DNA of 64,000 bases, taken from NCBI RefSeq assembly GCF_003820355.1, contig NZ_RPOK01000005.1, forward strand, positions 227,694-291,693. Direction: 5' to 3'. Position numbers and translations under genes: made by a program. The notes under the pieces were generated by a model. The model was not told the origin of the DNA, searched no databases, and saw only the letters and a list, made by a program, of their open reading frames with translations. This document shows, piece by piece, positions 27,284-36,086 of the stretch. The stretch is from Paralteromonas sediminis (GTDB lineage: Bacteria; Pseudomonadota; Gammaproteobacteria; Enterobacterales; Alteromonadaceae). The stretch's first letter is position 1. Every line of letters starts with the position of its first letter.

Positions 27284-27365
27284 ATGTACTAGTAGTACAT
27301 GTAATACAATCTAGATCGCTTGTACTATTAAGTCAAGTAGTACAATTAAAAAGTTTGTTGTACAA
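27284..27365. promoter_or_regulatory. Array of GTAC-centred palindromes between the hydrolase operon and the GntR gene
   Basis: Three symmetric sites lie between the divergent genes. ATGTACTA-G-TAGTACAT at 27284-27300 is a perfect 8-bp inverted repeat. TTGTACTA (27320-27327) pairs with TAGTACAA (27338-27345) over 10 bp. TTGTACAA at 27358-27365 is self-palindromic. All share the core GTAC. GntR proteins of the YtrA type bind such sites as dimers and often repress both divergent promoters, so these are probable operators for the regulator at 27413. Confidence 0.7.
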
Positions 27366-27412
27366 TGCGAAAAAACCGCTGAAGCGTGAAAGTAAAAAAG
27401 GCTAAAAATGCG

Positions 27413-27781
27413 ATGAATATTGAAATAGATGTTGAGAGTGACACGCCTATTTTCACTCAATTGGTAGACCAGATTAAACAAAGCGTGGCAAGCAAATCCC
27501 TTAAGCCAGGCATGCCTCTACCTTCTATTCGACAACTAGCAAATCAGCTGGGCATCAACCCAAACACTGTGTCTAAGGCATACAAATTATTAGAAAGGGA
27601 CAGTGTTATTATTGGTAAAGGGTATCGTGGCACCTTCATTCACGATCAAGCGCTTGAACATTGCGAAACAGACCTAAATGCAACGGCGCTTACTGTCATT
27701 GCAGCCAGTATTACGCAACTTCGAGAACTCGGCCTAACCGATTCCGAAATACGCAATGCCTTCACAACGGCCATGAAATAG
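27413..27781 (+). CDS. GntR/YtrA-family transcriptional regulator
   Basis: 122 aa from ATG 27413; a GTG at 27386 would add nine lysine-rich residues and seems less likely. The N-terminal winged helix is typical: FTQLVDQIKQSVASKSLKPG followed by LPSIRQLANQLGINPNTVSKAYKLLE. There is only a short C-terminal helix and no effector domain, which matches YtrA-like proteins that control ABC or membrane genes. It is followed 14 bp later by a membrane protein gene, so the two are likely cotranscribed, and it is divergent from the hydrolase operon. Confidence 0.88.
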   Translation: MNIEIDVESDTPIFTQLVDQIKQSVASKSLKPGMPLPSIRQLANQLGINPNTVSKAYKLLERDSVIIGKGYRGTFIHDQALEHCETDLNATALTVIAASITQLRELGLTDSEIRNAFTTAMK

Positions 27782-27795
27782 TGGGAGAAAGCACG

Positions 27796-28644
27796 GTGAA
27801 TCTTTTTAATGAACCCCCTGTAATACTGATCAACCTGGCCTTTCTATTTCAGCTGTTTTTCATCTCAATCTTTATCTCCAGAACATGGCGCAAACGTCGA
27901 CAGGTTTTGCTAACCAAGTATCCACAAAACGTATTTCCAAATTTATATGCACAGGATGAACACACAGAGCAACAACGCCTGACAGTTAGAAAATGGCTTG
28001 ATTACTCGGCGTTTGCTATAGGATTAATCACGTTTATCGCATTACAAGTTATGGGTAAAGCGCAACACGTCATCGCTGACTGGATGCTTATGATTGCATT
28101 GATTCAACTTGCACCATTGTTTAATTCTGCCTACTGGTGCAACCAGAACAGCCAAATCTTATCAAAGCGTTACCCTAAAAAAATCCGTACGGCTCAGCTA
28201 CAAGGCAATCAATTAGCCGACTATATTTCTATACGCAGAGTGATGGTGAGTATAGTGATGTACGCATTATCCGTAGGTTTAGCCGCTTATCTATATCTAG
28301 TTGCCATGCCGGGAGAGCGCAAAGTTATTTACTTGATCACACTCAGCACTGTGGTGCTGATATGTATAGGTGGCTTAATAAGGCAGTTGGTGTATGGTCA
28401 GAAAAAAGACCACTTCATCGAACAACAAGAAAGGGCGCTCAAAATTTCAGACAAGCTCAAGTATCTGATTTCGTCACTCACCGCGTACAGTGTCTTCGTG
28501 ATTATTCTGTTGTTGTCTGACATGGTTGAACTGAATGATAGTTACATCAATCTGTTTGCCAGCCTTTTCGCCCAAGCCATAGTGTTTAAAACACGAAACC
28601 AGTATTACCCTATTAATCCGAGTGTTTATAAAGAAGAAGCGTAA
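27796..28644 (+). CDS. Multi-pass membrane protein downstream of the GntR regulator
   Basis: 282 aa from GTG 27796, chosen because GGAGA lies at 27784-27788. The frame is open upstream to 27661, but that part overlaps the regulator. Six membrane helices can be seen, at about 10-28, 70-88, 95-115, 155-175, 180-200 and 225-245. YtrA-type regulators often precede ABC permease or related membrane genes; no ATPase accompanies this one. I do not recognise the family. Confidence 0.7.
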   Translation: MNLFNEPPVILINLAFLFQLFFISIFISRTWRKRRQVLLTKYPQNVFPNLYAQDEHTEQQRLTVRKWLDYSAFAIGLITFIALQVMGKAQHVIADWMLMIALIQLAPLFNSAYWCNQNSQILSKRYPKKIRTAQLQGNQLADYISIRRVMVSIVMYALSVGLAAYLYLVAMPGERKVIYLITLSTVVLICIGGLIRQLVYGQKKDHFIEQQERALKISDKLKYLISSLTAYSVFVIILLLSDMVELNDSYINLFASLFAQAIVFKTRNQYYPINPSVYKEEA

Positions 28645-29044
28645 GGGCAGGAGAAGTCTGTTTTGTGATAAATCCAGCGGTTCGAAATCTGTGGTTGAGC
28701 AAAAGCTTTGTACTTAGGGCGGAAGCGGTAATAAAAAACTTAGGCTTTGCAATGAGCGAGTTTCGGAAGAAGACTCTAGTAATATCTTACGGCCGCTTCA
28801 GACATACAACGAGAAGCGAGTAGTCTTAATCTTAACTTTGGTAGTCGGTTCAACAGACTATTGCGGTCTTTTTTCGGGACAATACTGGAACTTGCCGCCG
28901 CAAACGACCCCATCAACTTGATAGTTTTCGAACATACTTTTATTTTCTGTCTAGGCGTTTAAACCTTTTTTGCTGTGTAAGCGACAAACACAACCAGAAC
29001 GCACAAAAATAATTGTTAACACACTTACACAGGAATTGACTAGG
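28645..29044. other. 400-bp intergenic stretch, nothing convincing found
   Basis: There is no open frame with coding character, no tRNA-like fold and no strong terminator. The promoter of the following peptidase gene must lie here. Confidence 0.5.
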
Positions 29045-30538
29045 ATGCTAAGGACTATTTCTACGCCCCTAATGCTTGCCTTTATTGCGATAACAGGTAT
29101 CTTTTTTTCTTCTGATACTTGCGCCAACTCGCCATTATACGAGGTGACTTTCAAAGATACTGAACGTAATCAAGTACACATTACAGCCTATCTGCCCGTT
29201 TCAAATGACAAGTTTATGATGACTGATGCAGGCTCAATGCCAAACCGATGGGCAGATTTTGTCAATGAATTGAATGTGTACGACGAGCATGGAAAGCAGC
29301 TAAACATTGAAAAAATTTCACCGCGCGAATGGAAGATTCAAGATCTCACGACCGACTGGGTAACACTTGATTACAATATTGATCTCTCACATGACGAATT
29401 TAAATGGCCAGGCGGTATTGATGGTGTAGCCTTTCAGACAGAGCAAGGTATTTTTGCAACTGGCAGAGCCTTATTTATCATGAGTGATGATTTAGATTCG
29501 CCGGCGACCGTAAAAATCAAGACGCCAGAAGCCTGGTCGACCCATACTCCATGGCAATCTAAAGAAGAATTATCATTTGTTGTGAAGCACAATATTGAAT
29601 TAAGTGAGTCGATGATAATGGTAGGTGATGTAAACAGCTTCACACTTGATTCTACTGACTTAAACGTTGAATTCGTGCTTGCTGGTACTGCACTTATTGA
29701 AAAAGCAGACGTTTTCAAACGCCGTGCTCAACAACTCCTCGCGTATTACACAAGCCTAATGGGCGGACTTCCTCAAATACCCAACGTCAATTCAGACGGT
29801 AAAATGTTAGTCATCATCAATGAACATTCACAAAATGATGGCGAAGTTATCGGGAGTCACATCAGCATGCTTATGAACCCAGACGCACCTGCGAGTCAAC
29901 AATTGATCAACTGGTTCTTATACGCGCATGAGTTTTTCCACCTGTGGAATGGTAAAACCTTAAAAGTTGAATCTCCTCACGCAGACTGGTTTAAAGAAGG
30001 AGTCACTAATTATTATACGTTAAAAGGTCTTATTCAAACCGGAATTATTCGTAAAGAAGCCGCGTTTATGGTGACCAACCACCTGCTATATCAGCGCTAT
30101 TTAAATGACAGTGGGCTAGGTGAAATCTCGCCATCTGACGCAGCAGTGGTAAATAAAGATGGTCACTGGGGGCTTGTATACGGCGGTGGTTTTTTTGCTG
30201 GATTAGCGCTAGATGTTCGCATCCGGGAAAAGACTACCGGAGAAAAAAGCTTAGACGATGTTTTGCGCCACCTTTATATAAACTATAGTGGCGAAGATAC
30301 CTATTACAATAACGATGACCTTCAGAAAATAATCGCAGATATGGGTATTACTTCGCACGCTGAAATTTTCCGAGACCATGTGTTAGGCACAGATAAAATA
30401 GAAATAGCGCCCATTTTTCGTCGCTACGGATTTGACGCCACCATCAACGAAGGTCAGTTAATTATTTCTGATGCTGAGAAGAAAGACCAAAGTGTTGAAG
30501 AATTACACGCCAGTTTCTTTGGTAAACTAAGCCAATAA
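29045..30538 (+). CDS. Secreted M61-like (glycyl aminopeptidase family) metallopeptidase
   Basis: 497 aa from ATG 29045, preceded by CAGGA about ten bases upstream; a longer frame starts at 28970. A signal peptide ends at CANS. The zinc motif HEFFH starts at about residue 295, followed by LWNGK and a downstream WFKEG that supplies the third ligand. HEFFHxWN is the hallmark of family M61. The N-terminal ~230 residues are a beta-rich domain. It is monocistronic with no obvious partner. Confidence 0.85.
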   Translation: MLRTISTPLMLAFIAITGIFFSSDTCANSPLYEVTFKDTERNQVHITAYLPVSNDKFMMTDAGSMPNRWADFVNELNVYDEHGKQLNIEKISPREWKIQDLTTDWVTLDYNIDLSHDEFKWPGGIDGVAFQTEQGIFATGRALFIMSDDLDSPATVKIKTPEAWSTHTPWQSKEELSFVVKHNIELSESMIMVGDVNSFTLDSTDLNVEFVLAGTALIEKADVFKRRAQQLLAYYTSLMGGLPQIPNVNSDGKMLVIINEHSQNDGEVIGSHISMLMNPDAPASQQLINWFLYAHEFFHLWNGKTLKVESPHADWFKEGVTNYYTLKGLIQTGIIRKEAAFMVTNHLLYQRYLNDSGLGEISPSDAAVVNKDGHWGLVYGGGFFAGLALDVRIREKTTGEKSLDDVLRHLYINYSGEDTYYNNDDLQKIIADMGITSHAEIFRDHVLGTDKIEIAPIFRRYGFDATINEGQLIISDAEKKDQSVEELHASFFGKLSQ

Positions 30539-30796
30539 GACATTGCTAAACTGTACTAATGTGATTATTAAGGGATACTGACGGTATAATTACCAAGCGA
30601 TTTTGACGTATCACAATACCAAGGTTGGGACTTCATCTGACAGGCAGCTAAGAGCCAAGAGCTGTCTGTATTCCACATATTTCTGACCGCCAGCTTATGG
30701 CACTGTTCCACAACGAAAGGTTGGAATCCCGCGCCAATCGAAACTCACTTTCGGCGTGAGCGAGAAGGAGATATTTCTTTAATACATTACAGCAGA

Positions 30797-31531
30797 TTAG
30801 ATTGATGAGAAGTAATGCGCGTAAGGATCATTCGCAATTAATTCCGGTCGAAGTTTAAAGCTCTTTAACCCCACCTCAGCTTCTTTTATCCTATCTATTC
30901 GGAAGATTCTCGGTGCATTTCTAAGGTAGTCCCAAGCAACAATGTACCAATCTGGCCAAGCAAGCATAAGATAATGAGACTCTATCGTTCTCGACGAGTA
31001 TCGCTTGTCTTCCGAGATATAAGTAATATTCAAACAACGTCGTTCAAGAAAAGATTCACATATGGCCTGTGATATATTTATGTGAGCATCTGATGGTTCA
31101 TGAGATGCTGCGTGTCTAATGTGTGAGCTTACAAATATCCGCTTTCGAATTTTGCTTACTTTAGCGCGCTGATTTTCAGGAAATGCCTGATACAACTTCT
31201 GCTTGATTGCGTCCAAATTATTTGTCATGAAGGGCAAATTTAGTGACTCAACAATTGAGAGTGCCAGTAATAGTTCAATCACTTCCTTATGGTTTAGCAT
31301 TAGTCGCTCAACACCCCATCGGCCTGCTAAACGAACACCGCCGCCCCGACCTCTATCTGACTCGATAGGGTATCCCTCATCTTTCAAGCTTGCTAATTCG
31401 CGCATCAAGGTTCGTTGACTAACATTTAAATGTTCTCGCAAACCAGATGTTGTCCAATGCTGTTCAGAACGAAGCATCCCCAGCAGACGACTTCGCCTTT
31501 CAATACGACTTTTAAAATTTGCCTTCGTCAA
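30797..31531 (-). CDS. WYL-domain transcriptional regulator (YafY-like)
   Basis: 244 aa. An N-terminal helix-turn-helix of the HTH_11 type (RLLGMLRSEQHWTTSGLREHLNVSQRTLMRELASL) is followed by a short wing with RGRGGGVRL and a C-terminal WYL domain (about 160-240). Such proteins are ligand-sensing regulators. It is divergent from the glutathione S-transferase-like gene, and a palindrome lies between the two, so it probably controls that gene. Confidence 0.85.
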   Translation of the reverse strand: MTKANFKSRIERRSRLLGMLRSEQHWTTSGLREHLNVSQRTLMRELASLKDEGYPIESDRGRGGGVRLAGRWGVERLMLNHKEVIELLLALSIVESLNLPFMTNNLDAIKQKLYQAFPENQRAKVSKIRKRIFVSSHIRHAASHEPSDAHINISQAICESFLERRCLNITYISEDKRYSSRTIESHYLMLAWPDWYIVAWDYLRNAPRIFRIDRIKEAEVGLKSFKLRPELIANDPYAHYFSSI

Positions 31532-31566
31532 AACCTAATGTGCCAGTAAGTGACATATTTATAAAT

Positions 31567-31580
31567 ATACTTCGAAGTAT
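31567..31580. promoter_or_regulatory. 14-bp perfect palindrome between the WYL regulator and GST
   Basis: ATACTTCGAAGTAT at 31567-31580 is fully symmetric and sits in the divergent promoter region. It is a candidate operator for the WYL regulator. Confidence 0.5.
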
Positions 31581-31663
31581 TAGCTAGAGTCTAAATTTTT
31601 TAAAGGCACCTAACTAATATCATCCATATCTTGGCAAATGAATTTTTCACAAAGGAACACTAC

Positions 31664-32269
31664 ATGATGAAGCACTATTACAATTCAATGAGCAGAGCAA
31701 TAACAACTGATTGGATGTTAAAAGAGTTAGACGTACAACATGAACAAATCAATATTAATTTTTCTGAAGATTCGCCCGAATTGCTCGACCTGAAAACTAT
31801 CAACCCAATGGGCAAATTGCCTACATTGGTTGATGGCGAGTGCGTTATTACTGAAGCCGCTGCGATATGTGCGTATCTTGGTGATAAATATTTGGAAAAG
31901 AAGCTTGCTCCTGCTGTTGAGTCCAGTCAAAGAGCGGAGTATTACCGATATCTATTCATTACTGGAAATACCATTGAGCCAGCATTAACCTTGGCAGCTT
32001 CGAACATCGAGCACCCTAATTCAGCAACAGCTGGGTGGGGTGATAAAACACGAGTTTTAGCGACTATCGAAGCGATGACCCCCAAAAGTGATTGGACTTT
32101 AGGCGATGAGTTTACAGCAGCAGATGTCGTGTTCGGCGGGTTTCTAGATTCTGCGGTCACTTTTGGAATGCTTGCCCCATCACCTAAAGTAGAAGCATAT
32201 ATTTCTAGGATCCAACAGAGACCTGCATATAAACAAACTCATAAATCTTTCGGTGAATCGATTTCATAG
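31664..32269 (+). CDS. Glutathione S-transferase family protein
   Basis: 201 aa from ATG 31664, with AAAGGAA eight bases upstream. The thioredoxin-like N-terminal domain includes INPMGKLPTLVDGECVITEAAAIC, giving the cis-proline and the ES/EA-type glutathione site, and the all-helical C-terminal domain includes LGDEFTAADVVFGG. GSTs of this length detoxify electrophiles with glutathione. It is divergent from the WYL regulator. The exact class and substrate are not evident. Confidence 0.88.
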   Translation: MMKHYYNSMSRAITTDWMLKELDVQHEQININFSEDSPELLDLKTINPMGKLPTLVDGECVITEAAAICAYLGDKYLEKKLAPAVESSQRAEYYRYLFITGNTIEPALTLAASNIEHPNSATAGWGDKTRVLATIEAMTPKSDWTLGDEFTAADVVFGGFLDSAVTFGMLAPSPKVEAYISRIQQRPAYKQTHKSFGESIS

Positions 32270-32320
32270 TTGCGCTTCTGCATATGAAATTATTCTGTTT
32301 TGATGAGAGAACCACGCTAA

Positions 32321-32470
32321 TGTCACATTATTCAGTGTGTTGAGTCAGGAAATCAGGTAAGCATTGAAACGTTAAAGTACCTCGCCTCTGTATTTGAAAT
32401 AGATATTTCAAAATTGACGGAGGAAATTACGGCCCAGCGTTCCCTAGGGCAGAACGCTGAGGTTACATAG
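32321..32470 (+). pseudogene. Remnant of an XRE helix-turn-helix regulator (C-terminal part only)
   Basis: The frame between TAA 32318 and TAG 32468 reads IIQCVESGNQVSIETLKYLA and continues SVFEIDISKLTEE. That is the last helix of an XRE helix-turn-helix domain, in the form found in regulators with RTIQRVESG. The first ~30 residues of the domain are missing and no start codon is available. The remnant probably results from a past deletion. Confidence 0.6.
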
Positions 32471-32541
32471 CTCAAGCGCTACACAATATAAGTAAAGTAA
32501 TCTATTCTTGAGATGAGTCTCAAGGAACCCAACACCACAGC

Positions 32542-33525
32542 ATGTTTGAAACAATAAAGTACAAAATCATCAAAGCATGGAATAGCGTACTTTTCCGTTT
32601 AATAGTCAAAGATCAACGGAATCAGTATTCCGCGGCATCCGCTACCTACGAAGAGCTTTCTTCTACTCTAAGTGCCATTCCGGACCTTATGTTCGAGTTA
32701 GACGCAAATGGACGCCATTGGGATGTGAGAGTACTACGACCAGAGCTTTTAGTCGCCCCGGCGGAAAAACTGTTAGGCAAAACGGTAAAAGACGTTATGC
32801 CACCCGAAGCCGCTAATTTGGTTATGCAAGCGCTAGCGGAAACAAAAGAAAAGGGTTTTTCACACGGTACACAGATTAAACTGCCCACGCCGCTTGGTGA
32901 GCGATGGTTTGAGGTATCGATGGCGCGCAAAGAAAAAGATGGTAGCGAAGATAGTCGTTTTATCGTTCTCTCTAGAGATATAAATGAACGAAAAATTGAA
33001 TTTTTAAAGACAGAAAAGTTAGCCTATCTCGACCGATTAACAGAACTTCCGAACCGTCATGCCCTTAATGATGAGCTTATTTATGAAATTACCAAAAGTA
33101 ATCCGGGCGGACATTATGCGGGTTTACTGTTTGTCGATCTTGATGAGTTTAAAAAAATAAATGATGCTGAAGGTCACCACATTGGTGACCAATTATTAAA
33201 GGCGGTTGCCAAGCGGCTGCGCTCGGCAATTCGAGAGGATGATCTGGTGGTTAGGTGGGGCGGCGACGAATTTGTTGTCTTGATAAAAAAGTTATCCTTC
33301 AACCACAACGATGCTCAGCATGCTGCGATTTTAATATGTGAAAAAATAACCGAATCCATTACAAAACCTTACTCATTTAATAGTAAAAATTACTATTGTT
33401 CAGTGAGTATTGGCATCACTCTATTTAACCAACCTCAGCACGATCTACTCACTCTTATTCAGCAGGCAGATTCTGCCATGTATTCATCAAAAAAATCTCA
33501 AGACCAACGATTTGCATTCTTTTGA
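32542..33525 (+). CDS. Diguanylate cyclase with PAS-like sensor domain
   Basis: 327 aa. A PAS-like domain covers about 35-150 (LSAIPDLMFELDANG), followed by a GGDEF domain. The active-site motif is intact, RWGGDEF, and the inhibitory RxxD site is present as REDD exactly five residues before it, so the enzyme should make cyclic-di-GMP and be product-inhibited. There is no membrane helix. It is free-standing. Confidence 0.9.
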   Translation: MFETIKYKIIKAWNSVLFRLIVKDQRNQYSAASATYEELSSTLSAIPDLMFELDANGRHWDVRVLRPELLVAPAEKLLGKTVKDVMPPEAANLVMQALAETKEKGFSHGTQIKLPTPLGERWFEVSMARKEKDGSEDSRFIVLSRDINERKIEFLKTEKLAYLDRLTELPNRHALNDELIYEITKSNPGGHYAGLLFVDLDEFKKINDAEGHHIGDQLLKAVAKRLRSAIREDDLVVRWGGDEFVVLIKKLSFNHNDAQHAAILICEKITESITKPYSFNSKNYYCSVSIGITLFNQPQHDLLTLIQQADSAMYSSKKSQDQRFAFF

Positions 33526-33683
33526 CCTAAATTGCCCTAGATTGTAATTATCAGTGCGCTAGGGTCTTACCACCTCGATAATGAAAGTAAAGTGTTTTGG
33601 AAGCGATATGCAACCTTTTGCAGATAGATGAAAGCAAACAACCCCATAAATTAAGGGCTATAGAGAAGATATGGCAGCATTTA

Positions 33684-33760
33684 TGGCGCACCCGATAGAA
33701 TTCGAACCTATGACTTCTGCCTCCGGAGGGGTGCGCTCTATCCAGCTGAGCTACGGGCGG
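33684..33760 (-). tRNA. Hybrid, probably non-functional tRNA-Arg(CCG)
   Basis: The minus strand folds as a tRNA with anticodon CCG and encoded CCA (33684-33686). The 5' half (acceptor, D arm, start of anticodon arm) is nearly the same as the intact tRNA at 41182-41258. The 3' half differs. As a result the anticodon stem CACCC/GGCAG has two mispairs and the first acceptor pair is C-C. It reads as a junction where the 3' half was replaced by another tRNA-Arg, as happens when an integrating element brings its own att sequence. Confidence 0.65.
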
Positions 33761-33870
33761 TTTAGCTTTTTTACTTCAATTTTTATATTACACGACGTTG
33801 CTTCGTGTTCTTCGCACAATATCCGTTGCTCACTTTTTCTTTTCTCCGGATGTCCGTTACCCCTGAAGAG
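33684..33870. repeat. Direct repeat, left copy (tRNA-Arg plus 5' flank)
   Basis: The hybrid tRNA and about 100 bp on its 5' side match 41182-41370. Shared blocks include ACACGACGTTGC, TCCGTTGCTCACTTTT and CGGATGTCCGT. The copies lie about 7.5 kb apart and enclose the hipBA and nuclease genes. Confidence 0.7.
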
Positions 33871-34289
33871 CGACCCTTCGAAAAGTTTAAGGTCGATATT
33901 AAACGGTGAAAATCGTATAAACTCTTCAATTACATGAAGTTACGAGTTTTTTTCAAGATATCTAAAATCACCATTTATAACCGGTTAAATCGGTCTTGGT
34001 CACACCTTAGGTCACAAAAGCGGCTCTTAATGATGGACAAATTGTCCACTTTTCACCCTTGCGAAAGGGTAAAACCCTAGTTTAGCGCTTATCAAAGTTC
34101 AGGCAAGTCGTATCATTTTGCCTCTTATTAATTTGGTGAATTGACTCAAGCCGTGTGAATTCCATTTAAACGAGAGGCTTTTCGTTATGGGAATCCCATA
34201 ACGCCTGATAAGGTCGCTAAGTTGATATCAATCAACAGTGTTAGCCTGGTGAGATTAGAAAATCGATACTCTGGCTAGATTTACTTTCT
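33871..34289. other. Non-coding stretch before hipBA, with one perfect palindrome
   Basis: No gene is visible. The arms CGTTATGGGA (34183-34192) and TCCCATAACG (34194-34203) form a perfect 10-bp inverted repeat around one base. It could be a site for a dimeric DNA-binding protein or a recombinase. It does not resemble the hipB operators that follow. Confidence 0.5.
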
Positions 34290-34388
34290 TATACACAAAT
34301 CCGTATAAACTTGATTTATACAGATTTGTGTATATAGTGAATTTATACAGAAAAACGTATATTTTAAATTTATACATAAATCGGTATA
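34290..34388 (+). promoter_or_regulatory. Four regularly spaced HipB operators
   Basis: Four 18-bp sites of the form TATAC-N8-GTATA lie at 34290-34307, 34317-34334, 34344-34361 and 34371-34388, with start points exactly 27 bp apart. The last ends 10 bp before hipB. Escherichia coli HipB binds four sites TATCC-N8-GGATA upstream of hipBA, so these are very likely autoregulatory operators of this hipBA. Confidence 0.9.
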
Positions 34389-34398
34389 AGAGACTAAC

Positions 34399-34665
34399 AT
34401 GAAGATTAATACGTCCAAGGATCTTAGCGCCATTATCAAGGACAGTAGAAAAGCCAAAGGATGGACTCAAGCTGACTTGGCAAAACGCATTGGCGTATAT
34501 CAACGGGATATTTCTATCTGTGAAACCAAACCTGAAAAAGTCTCGGTCAATATGCTAATCAAACTTTGTGCGTCACTAGACTTAGAGCTGAAGATCGACA
34601 GCCTGTCCAAGGATGAAGTATCCACACTGACTTCTCCACTCGCGAAAAAATCACTGAGATTCTGA
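34399..34665 (+). CDS. hipB: HipB-type antitoxin (XRE family)
   Basis: 88 aa. The helix-turn-helix is visible as KAKGWTQADLAKRIGVYQRDISICE, followed by a short C-terminal tail ending SLRF. HipB binds and neutralises HipA and represses the operon. Its stop overlaps the hipA start in a TGATG. Four operator sites precede it. Length and context match E. coli HipB. Confidence 0.92.
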   Translation: MKINTSKDLSAIIKDSRKAKGWTQADLAKRIGVYQRDISICETKPEKVSVNMLIKLCASLDLELKIDSLSKDEVSTLTSPLAKKSLRF

Positions 34666-35978
34666 TGGGACGAAAATCACATACCCGCACACTCTTTTGT
34701 TCAATGAACGGATTCCCGGTGGGTGAGCTGTATTTAAAAAATGGGCGCATGAGCTTTAAGTACAACCCCGCCTGGCTAGAGGTAGAGGGAGGCCGCGCTA
34801 TCTCCCTTAGCCTTCCTATGCAACGAGCTGAAATAAAGGGAGACGCTGTACATGCTTATTTTGATAATTTGCTGCCGGATACAAGCGCTATCAGAGAGCA
34901 GATGAAAGACCGCTTAGGCGCCTATAGTGCCAGGCCCTTCGATTTGTTAGACAAGGTTGGAAAAGATTGTGTGGGTGCGCTCACGTTCACTCAAGTGCCT
35001 GCAACAGGAGAAATGCCTCCGCTGTCACTCACTCCATTATCTGAGGGGGAGGTTGCGCAAATTATCAGAAACACTCGTCTTGAGAAAATGTTAGGTATGA
35101 ACTCAGATGATGGCTTCAGAATTTCTCTTGCTGGCGCGCAGGAAAAGACCGCTCTAACCCTATGGGAAGGAAGGTGGTGCCGGCCCCATGGCTCAACGCC
35201 AACCACGCATATCTTTAAGCCGCCCATACTTCATCATGAAAGCTTAGGAATAGACTTATCTTCTAGTGTAGACAACGAATGGTTCTGCCAGACGTTTATG
35301 AAAAACCTGGGCTTGGATGTGGCAGATTGTGACATTGCGCAATTTGAGGACCAGAAGGTATTGGTGGTGGAACGCTTTGATCGCAGAATCGAGGGAGACA
35401 CTATTTTCCGGCTTCCCCAAGAGGATATGTGTCAGGCATTAGGGAAAGTGAGTGGTTCAAAGTATGAGGAAACCGGTGGTCCTGGTTCTCAGCAAGTCAT
35501 GGAACTGCTGTCTGGCTCAAAAAACGCCTACGACGATCGACTCGAATTCTTCCGTGTGCAAATCGTATTTTGGTTGCTTGCTGCGATTGATGGACATGCA
35601 AAAAACTTCAGCATCGCACTGGATCAGGATGGGTTCCGCCTAACGCCCATTTACGATGTGTTAAGCGCCTACCCCTACTTTGGCCAAGGGAATATCCAGG
35701 CAAAAAAAATAACAATGGCCATGAAAGTCCATAGTAAAAATACACACTACAAGTGGAATGAAATTCTGCCTAGACACTGGCCAGAGCACGGTAAGCGGCA
35801 AGGTATAGATAAGAAGCAAACACTCGGCATATTAGCCTACTTAGACGAAAAGGTAGAAGAAGCGCTCACTTCCACCCTCAAGCAAGCGAATGCACATTTT
35901 GATATGGCGGTTGGTGAGGTCATAACCGAACGCACGATCACTTGCCTGCGTAAAATAACGACTTTTCTGAAAGGATAA
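34665..35978 (+). CDS. hipA: HipA-type serine/threonine kinase toxin
   Basis: 437 aa, close to E. coli HipA (440). Key residues are in place: ISLAGAQEKTAL with S154 at the autophosphorylation serine position, ERFDRR near 237-241, catalytic D309 in DGHAKNF, and YDVLSAYP for metal binding. E. coli HipA phosphorylates glutamyl-tRNA synthetase and induces persistence; the same target is an inference here. It is translationally coupled to hipB and lies inside the tRNA-Arg-flanked island. Confidence 0.92.
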   Translation: MGRKSHTRTLFCSMNGFPVGELYLKNGRMSFKYNPAWLEVEGGRAISLSLPMQRAEIKGDAVHAYFDNLLPDTSAIREQMKDRLGAYSARPFDLLDKVGKDCVGALTFTQVPATGEMPPLSLTPLSEGEVAQIIRNTRLEKMLGMNSDDGFRISLAGAQEKTALTLWEGRWCRPHGSTPTTHIFKPPILHHESLGIDLSSSVDNEWFCQTFMKNLGLDVADCDIAQFEDQKVLVVERFDRRIEGDTIFRLPQEDMCQALGKVSGSKYEETGGPGSQQVMELLSGSKNAYDDRLEFFRVQIVFWLLAAIDGHAKNFSIALDQDGFRLTPIYDVLSAYPYFGQGNIQAKKITMAMKVHSKNTHYKWNEILPRHWPEHGKRQGIDKKQTLGILAYLDEKVEEALTSTLKQANAHFDMAVGEVITERTITCLRKITTFLKG

Positions 35979-36086
35979 CGGAAAGCTCCGCTATTTATTC
36001 CGAATTATATTAGAAGTAATGTTTCATCCGAAATGATGATTTATTTTGTGACTTGCTTCCCTTCATTTTCGTCCCTGCCAGTTGGC

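Noticed and set aside
27661..27795. N-terminal extension of the membrane protein after the GntR gene
   Set aside because: This part lies out of frame within the regulator; GTG 27796 has a ribosome site.
33526..33580. Terminator after the PAS-like/GGDEF gene
   Set aside because: CCCTAG and CTAGGG pair over a long loop with no T-run; too weak to list.
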